From Thermoleophilia bacterium (lineage in GTDB: Bacteria; Actinomycetota; Thermoleophilia; Gaiellales; Gaiellaceae), in contig JABFWJ010000482.1 of NCBI GenBank assembly GCA_013362295.1, positions 1 to 28,813 on the forward strand: a stretch of DNA of 28,813 nt. Reading direction: 5' to 3'. Both the position numbers and the translations under genes were made by a program. A model generated the notes under the pieces. It was not told where the DNA came from and did no database searches. It was given only the letters and a program-made list of their open reading frames with translations. Below, one piece after another: positions 1-6,532 of this stretch. Within the stretch, counting starts at the first letter, position 1. Each line of letters opens with the position of its first letter.

Positions 1-163
1 GTGTGTCGGAGAATTCGTGATCGGTCGGCACGGCGCTCCCTTCGGCGGAAACCGCTTGAACCAGCGCGCGTCAGGCTACACCCGCAGGCGACGCTTTTTG
101 CATCCGAAGCCGCCCGTGCACCTGTATCTCGAGAGGGGGATATCCGACGCGGAAGGAGGCTCG
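1..163. other. Left-edge intergenic stretch
   Basis: No gene can be supported here. The frame of the gene that starts at 164 stays open to the window edge, but the upstream part has no family resemblance. Another frame ends in TGA at 18-20 and could be the tail of a gene outside the window. A T-rich patch at 95-99 could belong to a promoter, but I see no convincing -35/-10 pair. The last 13 bases hold the ribosome binding site of the next gene. Confidence 0.4.
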
Positions 164-643
164 ATGAGCAGGCGGTTTCAGATCGTGTGGCTCGCTCTCG
201 GTGCGACGGCGGTCGCCGGTGTCGCGCTTGGTGCGCTGATCGTCTCGGCGCAGGCGGCACCCGGTGCGGCTGCGCGCCTGAGCGTGCGCTCGACCGAGTT
301 CGGGAAGGCGTTGTTCGGACCGAGCGGCAAGGTCGTCTATGTCTTCGGTGCGGATCGTGGCTCGACCAGCCATTGCTACGGCGTGTGCGCAAAGGCCTGG
401 CCGCCGCTGCTGACCACGGCGCCGCCGCTGGGAGGTCCCGGCGTCCAGGCGAAGCTGCTGGGGACGACGAAACGGAAGGACGGGAGCCTGCAGGTGACCT
501 ACAACCGTCATCCGCTGTACTACTACGAGGTCGACCGGCCCGGCAAGATCATGTGCCAGCACGCGACCATGAACGGCGGGCTCTGGCTGATCATCAAGCC
601 CGACGGGCGGCCGAACATGGCGAAGGGCAAGATGCATATGTAG
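164..643 (+). CDS. Secreted PF03640-type repeat protein
   Basis: This is a 159-residue exported protein of the 'secreted repeat of unknown function' family (COG4315, Lipoprotein_15). Residues 1-32 form a signal peptide: SRR, a long hydrophobic stretch, then a VSAQAA cleavage region with no lipobox Cys. Two family repeats follow. The first, about 45-85, contains the hallmark C71-YGV-C75-AKAWPP. The second, about 110-147, contains NRHPLYYYE and ends at C131 and GGLWLI. The ATG at 164 is preceded by GGAAGGAGG at 151-159, which decides the start over the longer open frame. The stop lies 21 nt before an ECF sigma gene, so the two are probably co-transcribed. The protein may be the extracytoplasmic target or sensor partner of that sigma system, which is inference; the family has no established biochemical function. 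Confidence 0.85.
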   Translation: MSRRFQIVWLALGATAVAGVALGALIVSAQAAPGAAARLSVRSTEFGKALFGPSGKVVYVFGADRGSTSHCYGVCAKAWPPLLTTAPPLGGPGVQAKLLGTTKRKDGSLQVTYNRHPLYYYEVDRPGKIMCQHATMNGGLWLIIKPDGRPNMAKGKMHM

Positions 644-664
644 CCGCACGCTTCGCCCGCGCGA

Positions 665-1222
665 ATGACAGCTCACCGCTCACTCGGGATCCCGTCGGCG
701 CCGCCGGCGGCCGCCACTGATGCGGCGCTGCTGCGCGCGATCGCGGCCGGGAGCGAGGAGGCGTTCGAAGAGCTGCGAGGCCGATACGCGGGCGCAGTCG
801 CGCGTGTCTGCCGCACCGTCGCCGGCTCCGATCGCGAGGACTGCGAACAGGAGGTGTTCGCGCGCATCTGGCGCAAGGCGGCGCTCTTCGACCCGGCCCG
901 TGGGAGCCCGGCCGCCTGGCTGCTGACCGTCGCGCGGCGGACGGCTCTGAACGTCCAGTCGTCGCAGCGGACGCCGTTGCCGGTCGAGCGTGACGAGGAC
1001 GCCGGCCTCGTCGAGGCGGTCGACGTCGACGGGTTCTGGCTCGATGCCGCGCTCGCGCGGCTGCCCGAGCGGGAGCGGACGGTGATCGAGCTCGCGTACT
1101 ACGACGATCTCAGCGAAGGCGAAATCGCCAAGCGGCTGCGCGTTCCACTCGGCTCGGTCAAGAGCTGGAAGCGGCGCGGTCTCAACCGCCTGGCCGGTCT
1201 GCTGGCCGAGGAGCCGGCATGA
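665..1222 (+). CDS. ECF RNA polymerase sigma factor (SigK/RskA-type partner)
   Basis: A 185-residue extracytoplasmic-function sigma factor. Region 2 spans about 25-98, with DCEQEVFARIW at 59-69 and the AWLLTVARR segment that recognises the -10 element. An acidic linker follows at about 105-125. Region 4, about 130-178, opens with LPERERTVIELAYY and ends with the helix-turn-helix GSVKSWKRRGLNRL. There is no region 3 and no C-terminal extension. No Shine-Dalgarno is evident before the ATG at 665, so translation may depend on the upstream gene. The stop overlaps the next start by 4 nt (ATGA), which couples synthesis of sigma and anti-sigma. It should release transcription of a small regulon, probably including this operon, when the anti-sigma factor lets go. 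The regulon is not visible here. Confidence 0.92.
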   Translation: MTAHRSLGIPSAPPAAATDAALLRAIAAGSEEAFEELRGRYAGAVARVCRTVAGSDREDCEQEVFARIWRKAALFDPARGSPAAWLLTVARRTALNVQSSQRTPLPVERDEDAGLVEAVDVDGFWLDAALARLPERERTVIELAYYDDLSEGEIAKRLRVPLGSVKSWKRRGLNRLAGLLAEEPA

Positions 1223-1779
1223 CACACGACGAGGCGTGGAGGCGGCTGCCGGACCTGCTCGAGGACCGCGACGACGCCGGCCTGCTCGCCCACGTGCGCG
1301 CGTGTGCGGATTGCCAGCGCCAGCTCTTTCTGCTCGGGCGCGTCGATCGCATGCTGCACGAGCGCGCGTCCGCGGGTCGGTCGACGCGGAAGCGGTCGCT
1401 CGTGCGAGCTCTGCTCGGAGCAACCGCCGTCGCAGCAGCTGCGGCCGTGCTGCTCGTGCTCTTCCTGCCCCCGCAGGCGCGTACGCATCGGTTCATGTTG
1501 CGGACGGCGTCGGGACGGCTCGTCGGCGAGGCAAAACTCGCGGGCTCGGATGCGCGCAATATCTCGCTGTCGTTGACGGCGCGCAGTCTCCCGGTTCGCC
1601 ACGGTGACGTGTTCGTGCTCTGGGCAGGCGACGAGCGCTCGTCGCTGCAGGTCGGCCACTTCATGGTCGATCGCAGCGGCGGCTGCCGTGTTCGCTTCAA
1701 CCTGCCGGACACGCACGACTGGCGCCGACTCTGGGTCACCGAACCGGGCCGCCCGACGCACGTCGTCGCGCGCACGTGA
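1219..1779 (+). CDS. Membrane anti-sigma factor with zf-HC2-like domain
   Basis: A 186-residue anti-sigma factor. The N-terminal cytoplasmic domain carries the zinc-binding anti-sigma signature H25-xxx-C29-xx-C32. One transmembrane helix follows at about 64-84 (LLGATAVAAAAAVLLVLFLP). The extracytoplasmic part, about 88-186, resembles the RskA C-terminal domain: a short beta-rich segment that mentions a VLWAGDE-like strand and ends in LWVTEPGRPTHVV. It should hold the sigma factor encoded just upstream at the membrane until regulated proteolysis releases it; that mechanism is known for RskA relatives and inferred here. Start codon ATG 1219 overlaps the sigma stop, and its own stop overlaps the next GTG by 4 nt. 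Swapping or losing one gene would unbalance the pair, which fits the tight coupling. Confidence 0.88.
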   Translation: MTHDEAWRRLPDLLEDRDDAGLLAHVRACADCQRQLFLLGRVDRMLHERASAGRSTRKRSLVRALLGATAVAAAAAVLLVLFLPPQARTHRFMLRTASGRLVGEAKLAGSDARNISLSLTARSLPVRHGDVFVLWAGDERSSLQVGHFMVDRSGGCRVRFNLPDTHDWRRLWVTEPGRPTHVVART

Positions 1780-2348
1780 GCGTCCGTGCTGCGCGCGTGC
1801 CCGTGGGCCTTGCGCTCGCGCTCGGTGTCCGGCGCGCATACAGGCTGCTCGCCGGCGGCGCGTTGACCCTCGACATCGGCGTGGGCCGTCGCACGCGGCC
1901 CCTCGGCCCGCTCGTCCACACGATTCGTGCGCCGCAGGACGTCGTCTTCGACGTGATCGCAGCGCCCTACCTCGGCCGAACGCCACGCGCCCTGGCCGAC
2001 AAGCTCGAGGTGTGGGAGCGGGGCAGCGACATGGTGCTCGCGGCCCATTTCACGCCGGTGAAGTGCGGGACGACGACGACGCTCGAGACGGTCCGCTTCC
2101 AGCGGCCCGACCGCATCGACTTCCGGCTCGTCCGCGGGCCGGTACCGCATCTGGCCGAGGCGTTCCTGCTCTCCGCGAGCGACGCCGGGTCCGAGCTGCG
2201 CTGGCAGGGCGAGCTCGGCACCGACCTCGGGGCGATCGGCGAATGGTGGGGCGACAGGGTTGCGCGAGCCTGGACACGGGCGGTGGAGGCGTCCCTGCAC
2301 GAGATCGCCGCCGAGGCCGAACGACGCGCAGAACACCTTCGGCGTTGA
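1776..2348 (+). CDS. SRPBCC (START-like) family protein
   Basis: A 190-residue protein of the SRPBCC/polyketide cyclase-dehydrase fold. The characteristic opening strand and helix are visible at HTIRAPQDVVFDVIAAPYLG (about 48-67), followed by alternating strands and a long C-terminal helix rich in Ala, Glu and Arg (WTRAVEASLHEIAAEAERR). The N-terminal ~30 residues are hydrophobic and could be a weak membrane segment or signal anchor. The start is GTG at 1776, overlapping the anti-sigma stop (GTGA), so it belongs to the same transcript. Members of this fold bind small hydrophobic ligands. What this one binds cannot be told from the sequence. Its place in the operon suggests an effector of the stress response run by the sigma factor. 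Confidence 0.75.
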   Translation: MSVRAARVPVGLALALGVRRAYRLLAGGALTLDIGVGRRTRPLGPLVHTIRAPQDVVFDVIAAPYLGRTPRALADKLEVWERGSDMVLAAHFTPVKCGTTTTLETVRFQRPDRIDFRLVRGPVPHLAEAFLLSASDAGSELRWQGELGTDLGAIGEWWGDRVARAWTRAVEASLHEIAAEAERRAEHLRR

Positions 2349-2391
2349 GCGCACTCTCGGCTCGACGGCGTTGTCCGAGCGCGGCCGCCGC

Positions 2392-2550
2392 TCAGCGGTC
2401 CAGGGCCTCGGCCGGCTGCTCGCCGGCCGCTGCTGCCCGCCGCCGCTCTGCGGCCCGAGCCTCCCTCTTTGCCTGCCTCAGCTCGCGCTTCTCGCGCAAC
2501 GCCTGCTCGCGGGCACGCTTCAGCATTGTCTGCGGGCTGCGCTTCCCCAC
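2392..2550 (-). CDS. 52-residue basic peptide of the cold-shock operon
   Basis: A small gene of 52 residues starting with GTG at 2550 and ending with TGA at 2394-2392. The product begins GKRSPQTMLKRAREQ and is one long charged helix rich in Arg, Lys, Ala and Glu (about 9-42), with a short acidic tail. It has no membrane segment and no cysteines. An ideal GAGGAGG lies 5 nt before the start, and the start codon shares one base with the upstream stop (TAGTG), so translation is coupled to the preceding cold-shock-like gene. From memory, similar KRSPQT peptides occur in other actinobacterial genomes, but I could not check this. RNA or ribosome binding is plausible from the charge and the neighbours, and is inference only. 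Confidence 0.72.
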   Translation of the reverse strand: MGKRSPQTMLKRAREQALREKRELRQAKREARAAERRRAAAAGEQPAEALDR

Positions 2551-2792
2551 TAATGCCTCCTCGTGCGGGCGCGGCGAGCGGGGTCGAGCGGCACGACGGT
2601 CACGTGAATCGCGCGCGGCTCGTCGACGCTCGGCTCGACGCGATCGAAGGTCAGCTTCGTCCCGCGGCTGCGATCGCCGAGCAGATGACCGGGCTCGAAG
2701 CCGGTCTCCTCGACCAGGAGCCGCTCACCTTCGTCCGTGCGGATGAAGCCGTGCCGCTTCGCGGGGTTGAACCAGATCAACGTGCCCCTCAT
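2550..2792 (-). CDS. Degenerate cold-shock-domain-like protein
   Basis: An 80-residue protein that keeps the start of a cold-shock fold: MRGTLIWFNPAKRHGFI aligns with the GTVKWFNxxKGYGFI strand pair of true cold-shock proteins. Beyond that it diverges. The second RNA-binding motif (VFVHH in CspA) is replaced by RLLVEET, and the C-terminal tail is basic (RRARTRRH). An AAAGGAG lies just before ATG 2792, which fixes the start well inside the longer open frame. It sits 23 nt after the cspA-like gene and overlaps the following 52-residue gene by one base. It may bind nucleic acid through a partly rebuilt OB fold, or act as a partner of the canonical protein. Neither role is proven. Confidence 0.82.
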   Translation of the reverse strand: MRGTLIWFNPAKRHGFIRTDEGERLLVEETGFEPGHLLGDRSRGTKLTFDRVEPSVDEPRAIHVTVVPLDPARRARTRRH

Positions 2793-2815
2793 CGAAGCTC
2801 CTTTCGACGGACGGA

Positions 2816-3019
2816 CTAGACGGTGACGACGGCCTTTGCCTCGGGGCCCTTCGCCCCCTCGACTGTCTCGAACTGCACGCGCGCGCCCTCGGCGAGCGAC
2901 TTGAAGCCCTCGCCGGAGATCGACGAGTGGTGGACGAACACGTCCTTGCCGCCGTCCGCCGGAGTGATGAACCCGTAGCCCTTCGCGTCGTTGAACCACT
3001 TGACGGTTCCAGTTGCCAT
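2816..3019 (-). CDS. Cold-shock protein, CspA family
   Basis: A 67-residue single-domain cold-shock protein, the usual length. It opens MATGTVKWFNDAKGYGFI, with RNP1 (KGYGFI) at about 13-18 and RNP2 (VFVHH) at about 27-31. These aromatic residues stack on single-stranded RNA or DNA. Such proteins melt RNA structure and affect transcription and translation; many are constitutive. I chose ATG 3019 over the GTG nine bases upstream because the family starts here and AGGAGGAGG lies 8 nt before it. It is first in a three-gene leftward unit with the two small genes downstream. A short hairpin overlaps its ribosome binding site (separate entry). Confidence 0.95.
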   Translation of the reverse strand: MATGTVKWFNDAKGYGFITPADGGKDVFVHHSSISGEGFKSLAEGARVQFETVEGAKGPEAKAVVTV

Positions 3020-3028
3020 AACAAACAC

Positions 3029-3058
3029 CTCCTCCTGCCAAAGCCAAGAACGGGCAGG
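3029..3058 (-). promoter_or_regulatory. Leader hairpin next to the csp ribosome binding site
   Basis: In the csp leader, read on the - strand, CCTGCC (3058-3053) can pair with GGCAGG (3039-3034) around a 13-nt loop. The 3' arm runs into the AGGAGGAGG Shine-Dalgarno (3036-3029), so the folded form would hide its first repeat. A six-pair stem is modest, and whether it melts or forms with temperature is unknown. The promoter must lie in the 50 or so bases between this point and the cobB stop, or the csp genes are read through from cobB. Confidence 0.3.
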
Positions 3059-3109
3059 GGAAGCGCATCGCGCGCAACCGGTACTCGCTCGGGATCGACC
3101 CGCACCGTA

Positions 3110-4498
3110 TCACGACATTTGGCCGCCTACTCCCCCGCGAAAGCGCTCACACCGATCGACGAACGCCGCAGCGAGTGCCGGGTTGCTCGCGAGATGGAGG
3201 TGGGCGTAGCTGGCGAGGACGTTGCCGAGCTCGTAGCCCTCCTCGCTCCGATCGCCGCGGCTCGTCTCGAGGCGGTAACAGTGAGCGGCTGCGCGCCCGC
3301 CGCTGATCTCGGAGCGGTGGAACAGATGGCCGCGCGCGGTGTGGCCGGCCCCGAAGAGCCCGCCGATCGTCGTGATCTCCACATAGGCGATCTCGAGCGG
3401 CGCGGGCATCTTCGTGCTGAACGGGAGAACGCCGCAGAGCGGGTACGTCGCCGCTTCGAGCTCGAGGTTCTCCGCGAGGTACATGAGGCCGCCGCATTCG
3501 GCGTAGATCGGACCACCGGTAGCGGCGAACTCACGGATCGCGTCCGTCGCCGCGCTGTTGCCGGCGAGCTCCGCCGCATGCAACTCGGGATAGCCACCGC
3601 CGATGTAGATGCCGTCGAGGTCGCGCGGGAGCGGGTCGTCGATCGGTGAGAACTCGACGAGCTCCGCGCCTGCGTGCTCGAGCAGCTCGAGGTTGTCGGC
3701 GTAGTAGAAGCAGAACGCTTCGTCGCGGGCGACGCCGATGCGGACGGTCGGGGTCGGCTCGGCCGCCGCCGCCGGTCGCGCCGGCCTGTCGATCAGGCTT
3801 TCCGCGAGCAGCCGGTCGAGATCGATGTGCTCCTCGATCAGGTTCGCGAGTCGATCGACGTAGTCTTCGCGCGCCTCGTGCGGGAGGTGGAGACCGAGAT
3901 GGCGTTCGGGCATCACCAGCTCGGCGGCATGCGGAAGCGCCCCGAGTATCGGCACCGCGCCGGCGACTGCGTCGCGGATCAACCCCGCGTGGGCCTCGCC
4001 CCCGACGTTGTTCAGAATCACGCCGGCGACGTGCAGGTCCGGATCGAAGGTCGCATAGCCGTGGACGAGCGCGGCTGCGCTGCGGGCGATCGCGCCGGCG
4101 TCGATCACGAGGATGACCGGCAGCCGCAGCTGCTTGGCCATCTCGGCGGTGCTGCCGCGGTCACTCTTGCCTTCGCTGCCGTCGAAGAGCCCCATCACGC
4201 CTTCGATCACGGCCACGTCGGCATCGGCGGTTGCCGCGGCGAAGCGCCGCAGGTTGGTCTCCCGGTCGAGCATCCAGCCGTCGAGGTTGCGCGACGGGCG
4301 GCCGCTCGCGTGTCCGTGGTGGAGCGGGTCGATGAAGTCCGGGCCGACCTTGAACGGCTGCACGGTGAGACTGCGGCGCCGGAGCGCTCCGATCAGACCC
4401 AGCGCGATGCTCGTCTTGCCGACGCCGCTGTGCGTGCCGGCGACGACGATCGCGCTCAGCGGCGAGGCTCGTTTCTGAGCAGGCACGTGACTGTCCAC
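3110..4498 (-). CDS. cobB/cbiA: Cobyrinate a,c-diamide synthase
   Basis: This enzyme amidates the a and c carboxylates of cobyrinic (or hydrogenobyrinic) acid with glutamine and ATP. From the GTG at 4498 it is 462 residues, normal for the family. The N-terminal dethiobiotin-synthetase-like domain opens with the nucleotide loop GTHSGVGKTS (21-30) and carries FKVGPDFIDPLHH and EGVMGLFDG. The C-terminal class I glutamine amidotransferase domain has its nucleophile in YAECGGLMYL (C335) and a His pair in SYAHLHLASNP (about 433-435). The start is uncertain: the frame is open to 4672, no clear ribosome site exists, and GTG 4486 is another choice. Anything longer than 4498 would run over the divergent gene at 4539. 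It faces away from the rest of the B12 genes and has no riboswitch of its own in view. Confidence 0.93.
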   Translation of the reverse strand: MDSHVPAQKRASPLSAIVVAGTHSGVGKTSIALGLIGALRRRSLTVQPFKVGPDFIDPLHHGHASGRPSRNLDGWMLDRETNLRRFAAATADADVAVIEGVMGLFDGSEGKSDRGSTAEMAKQLRLPVILVIDAGAIARSAAALVHGYATFDPDLHVAGVILNNVGGEAHAGLIRDAVAGAVPILGALPHAAELVMPERHLGLHLPHEAREDYVDRLANLIEEHIDLDRLLAESLIDRPARPAAAAEPTPTVRIGVARDEAFCFYYADNLELLEHAGAELVEFSPIDDPLPRDLDGIYIGGGYPELHAAELAGNSAATDAIREFAATGGPIYAECGGLMYLAENLELEAATYPLCGVLPFSTKMPAPLEIAYVEITTIGGLFGAGHTARGHLFHRSEISGGRAAAHCYRLETSRGDRSEEGYELGNVLASYAHLHLASNPALAAAFVDRCERFRGGVGGQMS

Positions 4499-4538
4499 GC
4501 TATCGGCGGGGTCCAGTCTCGGGTGTACAGTCGGCGCG
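4499..4538. promoter_or_regulatory. Divergent promoter gap, cobB / BtuF-like gene
   Basis: Only 40 bases separate the two divergent starts, so both promoters must overlap each other or the coding regions. On the + strand TACAGT (4526-4531) resembles a -10 box placed for leaderless transcription from the ATG at 4539. No -35 match is seen. On the - strand I see neither a good -10 nor a Shine-Dalgarno. TGTACA at 4525-4530 is a small palindrome. Confidence 0.3.
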
Positions 4539-5423
4539 ATGCGGATCGTGTCTCTGCTCCCGAGTGCGACGGACATGATCGCGGAGCTCGGTCTGCTCGA
4601 CTCGCTCGTCGGGATCTCGGAGGATTCGAACTGGCCGCCGGAGGTGCTGAGCAAGCCGCTGGTGGCGCGCACGCGGATCGATGTGTCGGAGCTGACGAGC
4701 GCCGAGGTCGACGCGCTCGTGAACCAGTCCGCGTCGGAGAGCCATACGCTCTACGCGGTCGACGCGCAGCTGATGGACGAGCTGCGGCCGGACCTCGTGA
4801 TCACACAGGACCTCTGTGAGGTGTGTGCGGTCTCGAGCGGTGATCTCGCGACCGCCTGCCCGCTCGGCACCGACGTGTTCTCGATGAACCCGCGCAGCTT
4901 CGACGACGTCGTCGAGAGCGTGATCACCCTGGCCGCGCGCCTGCACGTACGCGAGCGCGGGGTCGACGTGGCGAAGAAGATGCGCGCGACGGTCGAGGGC
5001 GTTCGCGCCGCGGTGGCCGGCCTCGAACGGCCGCGTGTGTTCATGGCCGAGTGGATCGATCCGCCCTACGGCTCCGGGCACTGGCTGCCGGAGATGGTGG
5101 AGGCGGCCGGCGGGACGAACGTGCTCGGCAAGCCGGGCGAGTATTCGTTCGCGACGACCTGGGAGGCGGTGCTCGCCGAGGAGCCGGAGCTGATCGTGAT
5201 GGCGGCCTGCGGATTCAGCCTCGAGCAGGCGCTCGAGCGGTCGAGTGAGCTGCGACTTCCGGTGCGCACGGTGGTCGTGGACGGCGATGCGTACTTCTCG
5301 CGTCCGGCGCCGCGAATCGCAGACGGCGTGCGCCAGCTCGCGCACCTGATCCACCCGGAGGCTGCCGAGGATCCCGGGCTTCCGTACGCCGAGCTGCCGC
5401 TCGGCGTCGCACACGCCGGCTGA
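4539..5423 (+). CDS. Cytosolic BtuF-like corrinoid-binding protein
   Basis: A 294-residue member of the BtuF/FepB substrate-binding fold (PF01497). It starts directly at the first strand of the fold (MRIVSLLPSATDMIAELGL), with no signal peptide and no lipobox, so it should stay in the cytoplasm. The hinge helix and second lobe are present (FMAEWIDPPYGSGHWLPEM, then WEAVLAEEPELIVMAACGF). A CxxC pair, C93 and C96 in TQDLCEVCAV, is unusual for a periplasmic-type binder and could bind a metal or be redox active. There is no Shine-Dalgarno. A TACAGT at 4526-4531 is 7 nt before the ATG, which would suit a leaderless transcript. It is divergent from cobB and just upstream of the riboswitch. It may hand corrinoids or cobalt to the assembly enzymes; this is inference. 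Confidence 0.85.
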   Translation: MRIVSLLPSATDMIAELGLLDSLVGISEDSNWPPEVLSKPLVARTRIDVSELTSAEVDALVNQSASESHTLYAVDAQLMDELRPDLVITQDLCEVCAVSSGDLATACPLGTDVFSMNPRSFDDVVESVITLAARLHVRERGVDVAKKMRATVEGVRAAVAGLERPRVFMAEWIDPPYGSGHWLPEMVEAAGGTNVLGKPGEYSFATTWEAVLAEEPELIVMAACGFSLEQALERSSELRLPVRTVVVDGDAYFSRPAPRIADGVRQLAHLIHPEAAEDPGLPYAELPLGVAHAG

Positions 5424-5440
5424 CCGGCGCGCGTAGTAGG

Positions 5441-5457
5441 GTGCCCGGGTCGGGCAC
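5441..5457 (+). terminator. Small hairpin after the BtuF-like gene
   Basis: GTGCCC (5441-5446) and GGGCAC (5452-5457) pair around a five-base loop 17 nt after the stop of the BtuF-like gene. There is no T run (ATATT follows), so it may be a weak terminator or just the leading edge of the riboswitch leader. Confidence 0.35.
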
Positions 5458-5470
5458 ATATTCCCCGGCC

Positions 5471-5612
5471 GGCGTGGTCGCAGCGAAGCCGGTGTGATTC
5501 CGGTGCTGTCCCGCAACTGTGATGCCCCTTCGGGGGACGAGCCAGGTCGCCTGCCCTACGCCGTAGCGAACAAGCCCTCGGAGGATAGGGCGGTCCGCAT
5601 GGCCTCTACGCC
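5471..5612 (+). ncRNA. Cobalamin riboswitch aptamer
   Basis: The conserved core of the cobalamin riboswitch is easy to read. GAAGCCGGTGTGATTCCGG (from 5485) is followed by the CTGTCCCGCAACTGT block ending near 5520, and then GAGCCAGGTCGCCTGCC (5539-5555), which corresponds to the B12-box region. The ends close as P1: GGCGTGG (5471-5477) pairs with CTACGCC-type bases at 5606-5612, with one G-T wobble. It sits in the 227-nt gap before btuF and should sense adenosylcobalamin or a related corrinoid. By family precedent, ligand binding lowers expression of the downstream transport and assembly genes. The nine overlapping genes from 5651 to 14390 would all be controlled together. The aptamer type (AdoCbl- or MeCbl/aquo-selective) cannot be told by eye. 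Confidence 0.95.
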
Positions 5613-5650
5613 AGCGAGCCTCCTACCTCCGCTAACGCGGAGGTTTTTGT
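5613..5650 (+). terminator. Riboswitch expression platform: terminator that also holds the btuF RBS
   Basis: ACCTCCGC (5625-5632), loop TAAC, then GCGGAGGT (5637-5644) form a perfect 8-bp stem followed by TTTT (5645-5648). The 3' arm contains GGAGG (5639-5643), 7 nt before the btuF ATG at 5651, so the same hairpin can end transcription and hide the ribosome binding site. A second CCTCC at 5619-5623 offers an alternative partner for the GGAGG. Inside the aptamer, GGAGG at 5580-5584 could pair with either CCTCC and so act as the antiterminator when no ligand is bound. The pairing scheme is inference; the complementarity is seen. Confidence 0.8.
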
Positions 5651-6532
5651 ATGACCAGAAGTTGCACGGCCCGGCTTCGCCGCCTGTGGCCGATCATCGC
5701 GATCGCCGGACTGACCCTCGTCGCGGCCGGCGGCACGTCGGCGGCGGCGCCCCCGCGACCGGCGCGGATCGTGTCGCTTTCTGCCACGGCGACCGAGGAC
5801 CTGTACGCGGTCGGTGCCGGCAAGCAGGTGGTGGCGGTCGACGCCTACTCGGCCTATCCGCCGCAGGCGCCGCGCACGCATCTCTCGGGGTTCACGCCGA
5901 ACATCGAGGCGATCGCGAAGTACCGGCCCGACCTGGTCCTCATCGACAGCGACGCGAACCACATCGTCCGCCAGCTCGGCCGGCTCGGGGTGCCGGTGCT
6001 GGTCGAGCCGCCGGCCGCGAACCTGACCGGGGTCTACGCGGAGATCAGGCAGATCGCCCGGGCGACCGGCCACGCGCGCGCCGCTGACCGCGTCAGCGCG
6101 GAGATCCGGCGCCGCGTGGCGGCGATTGTGCGCTCAGTGCCGCGGCCGTCGACGCCGTTCGCCGTCTATCACGAGCTCGACCAGCACTACTACTCGGCGA
6201 CGTCGCACACCTTCATCGGGCAGATGTACAAGCTGCTCGGTCTTCGGAACATCGCCGACAAGGCGAAGGGCTCGAGCACCTATCCGCAGCTCTCCGCGGA
6301 GTACATCATCGCCGGCGATCCCGATCTGATCGTGCTCGCAGACACCGTCTGCTGCGGGCAGACACGGGCGACGGTTGCTGCGCGGCCCGGATGGAGCGAC
6401 ATCGCGGCCGTGAAGACAGGCGAGGTCGTGCCGGTGAACGACTCGATCGCCTCGGAGTGGGGGCCGCGGATCGTGCTCTTCCTGCAGGCGGTCGCGCGGG
6501 CCGTCGAAACGCTCGAAGGACACACGGGATGA
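5651..6532 (+). CDS. btuF: Corrinoid ABC transporter substrate-binding protein
   Basis: A 293-residue binding protein of the BtuF/FepB fold. Residues 1-33 look like a Sec signal peptide (RRLWPIIAIAGLTLVAAGG, then TSAAA as cleavage region). There is no lipobox cysteine, which is odd for a monoderm, where such proteins are normally lipid-anchored. The mature part begins ARIVSLSATATEDLYAVG and contains the FTPNIEAIAKYRPDLVLI strand-helix and a C-terminal lobe with ADTVCCGQT. ATG 5651 follows GGAGG by 7 nt, inside the riboswitch hairpin. The stop overlaps the permease start (ATGA). With btuC and btuD it should import cobalamin or cobinamide. A second copy of the fold lies just upstream but lacks export signals, so only this one fits the surface role. 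Confidence 0.9.
   Translation: MTRSCTARLRRLWPIIAIAGLTLVAAGGTSAAAPPRPARIVSLSATATEDLYAVGAGKQVVAVDAYSAYPPQAPRTHLSGFTPNIEAIAKYRPDLVLIDSDANHIVRQLGRLGVPVLVEPPAANLTGVYAEIRQIARATGHARAADRVSAEIRRRVAAIVRSVPRPSTPFAVYHELDQHYYSATSHTFIGQMYKLLGLRNIADKAKGSSTYPQLSAEYIIAGDPDLIVLADTVCCGQTRATVAARPGWSDIAAVKTGEVVPVNDSIASEWGPRIVLFLQAVARAVETLEGHTG

Noticed and set aside
99..127. CATCC box as a SigK-type -35 element before the first gene
   Set aside because: No matching -10 element is found at the right distance.
6391..6528. Longer open frame upstream of the btuC start
   Set aside because: It overlaps the end of btuF, encodes an Arg-rich sequence unlike any family, and the ATGA overlap at 6529 matches the pattern of the operon.
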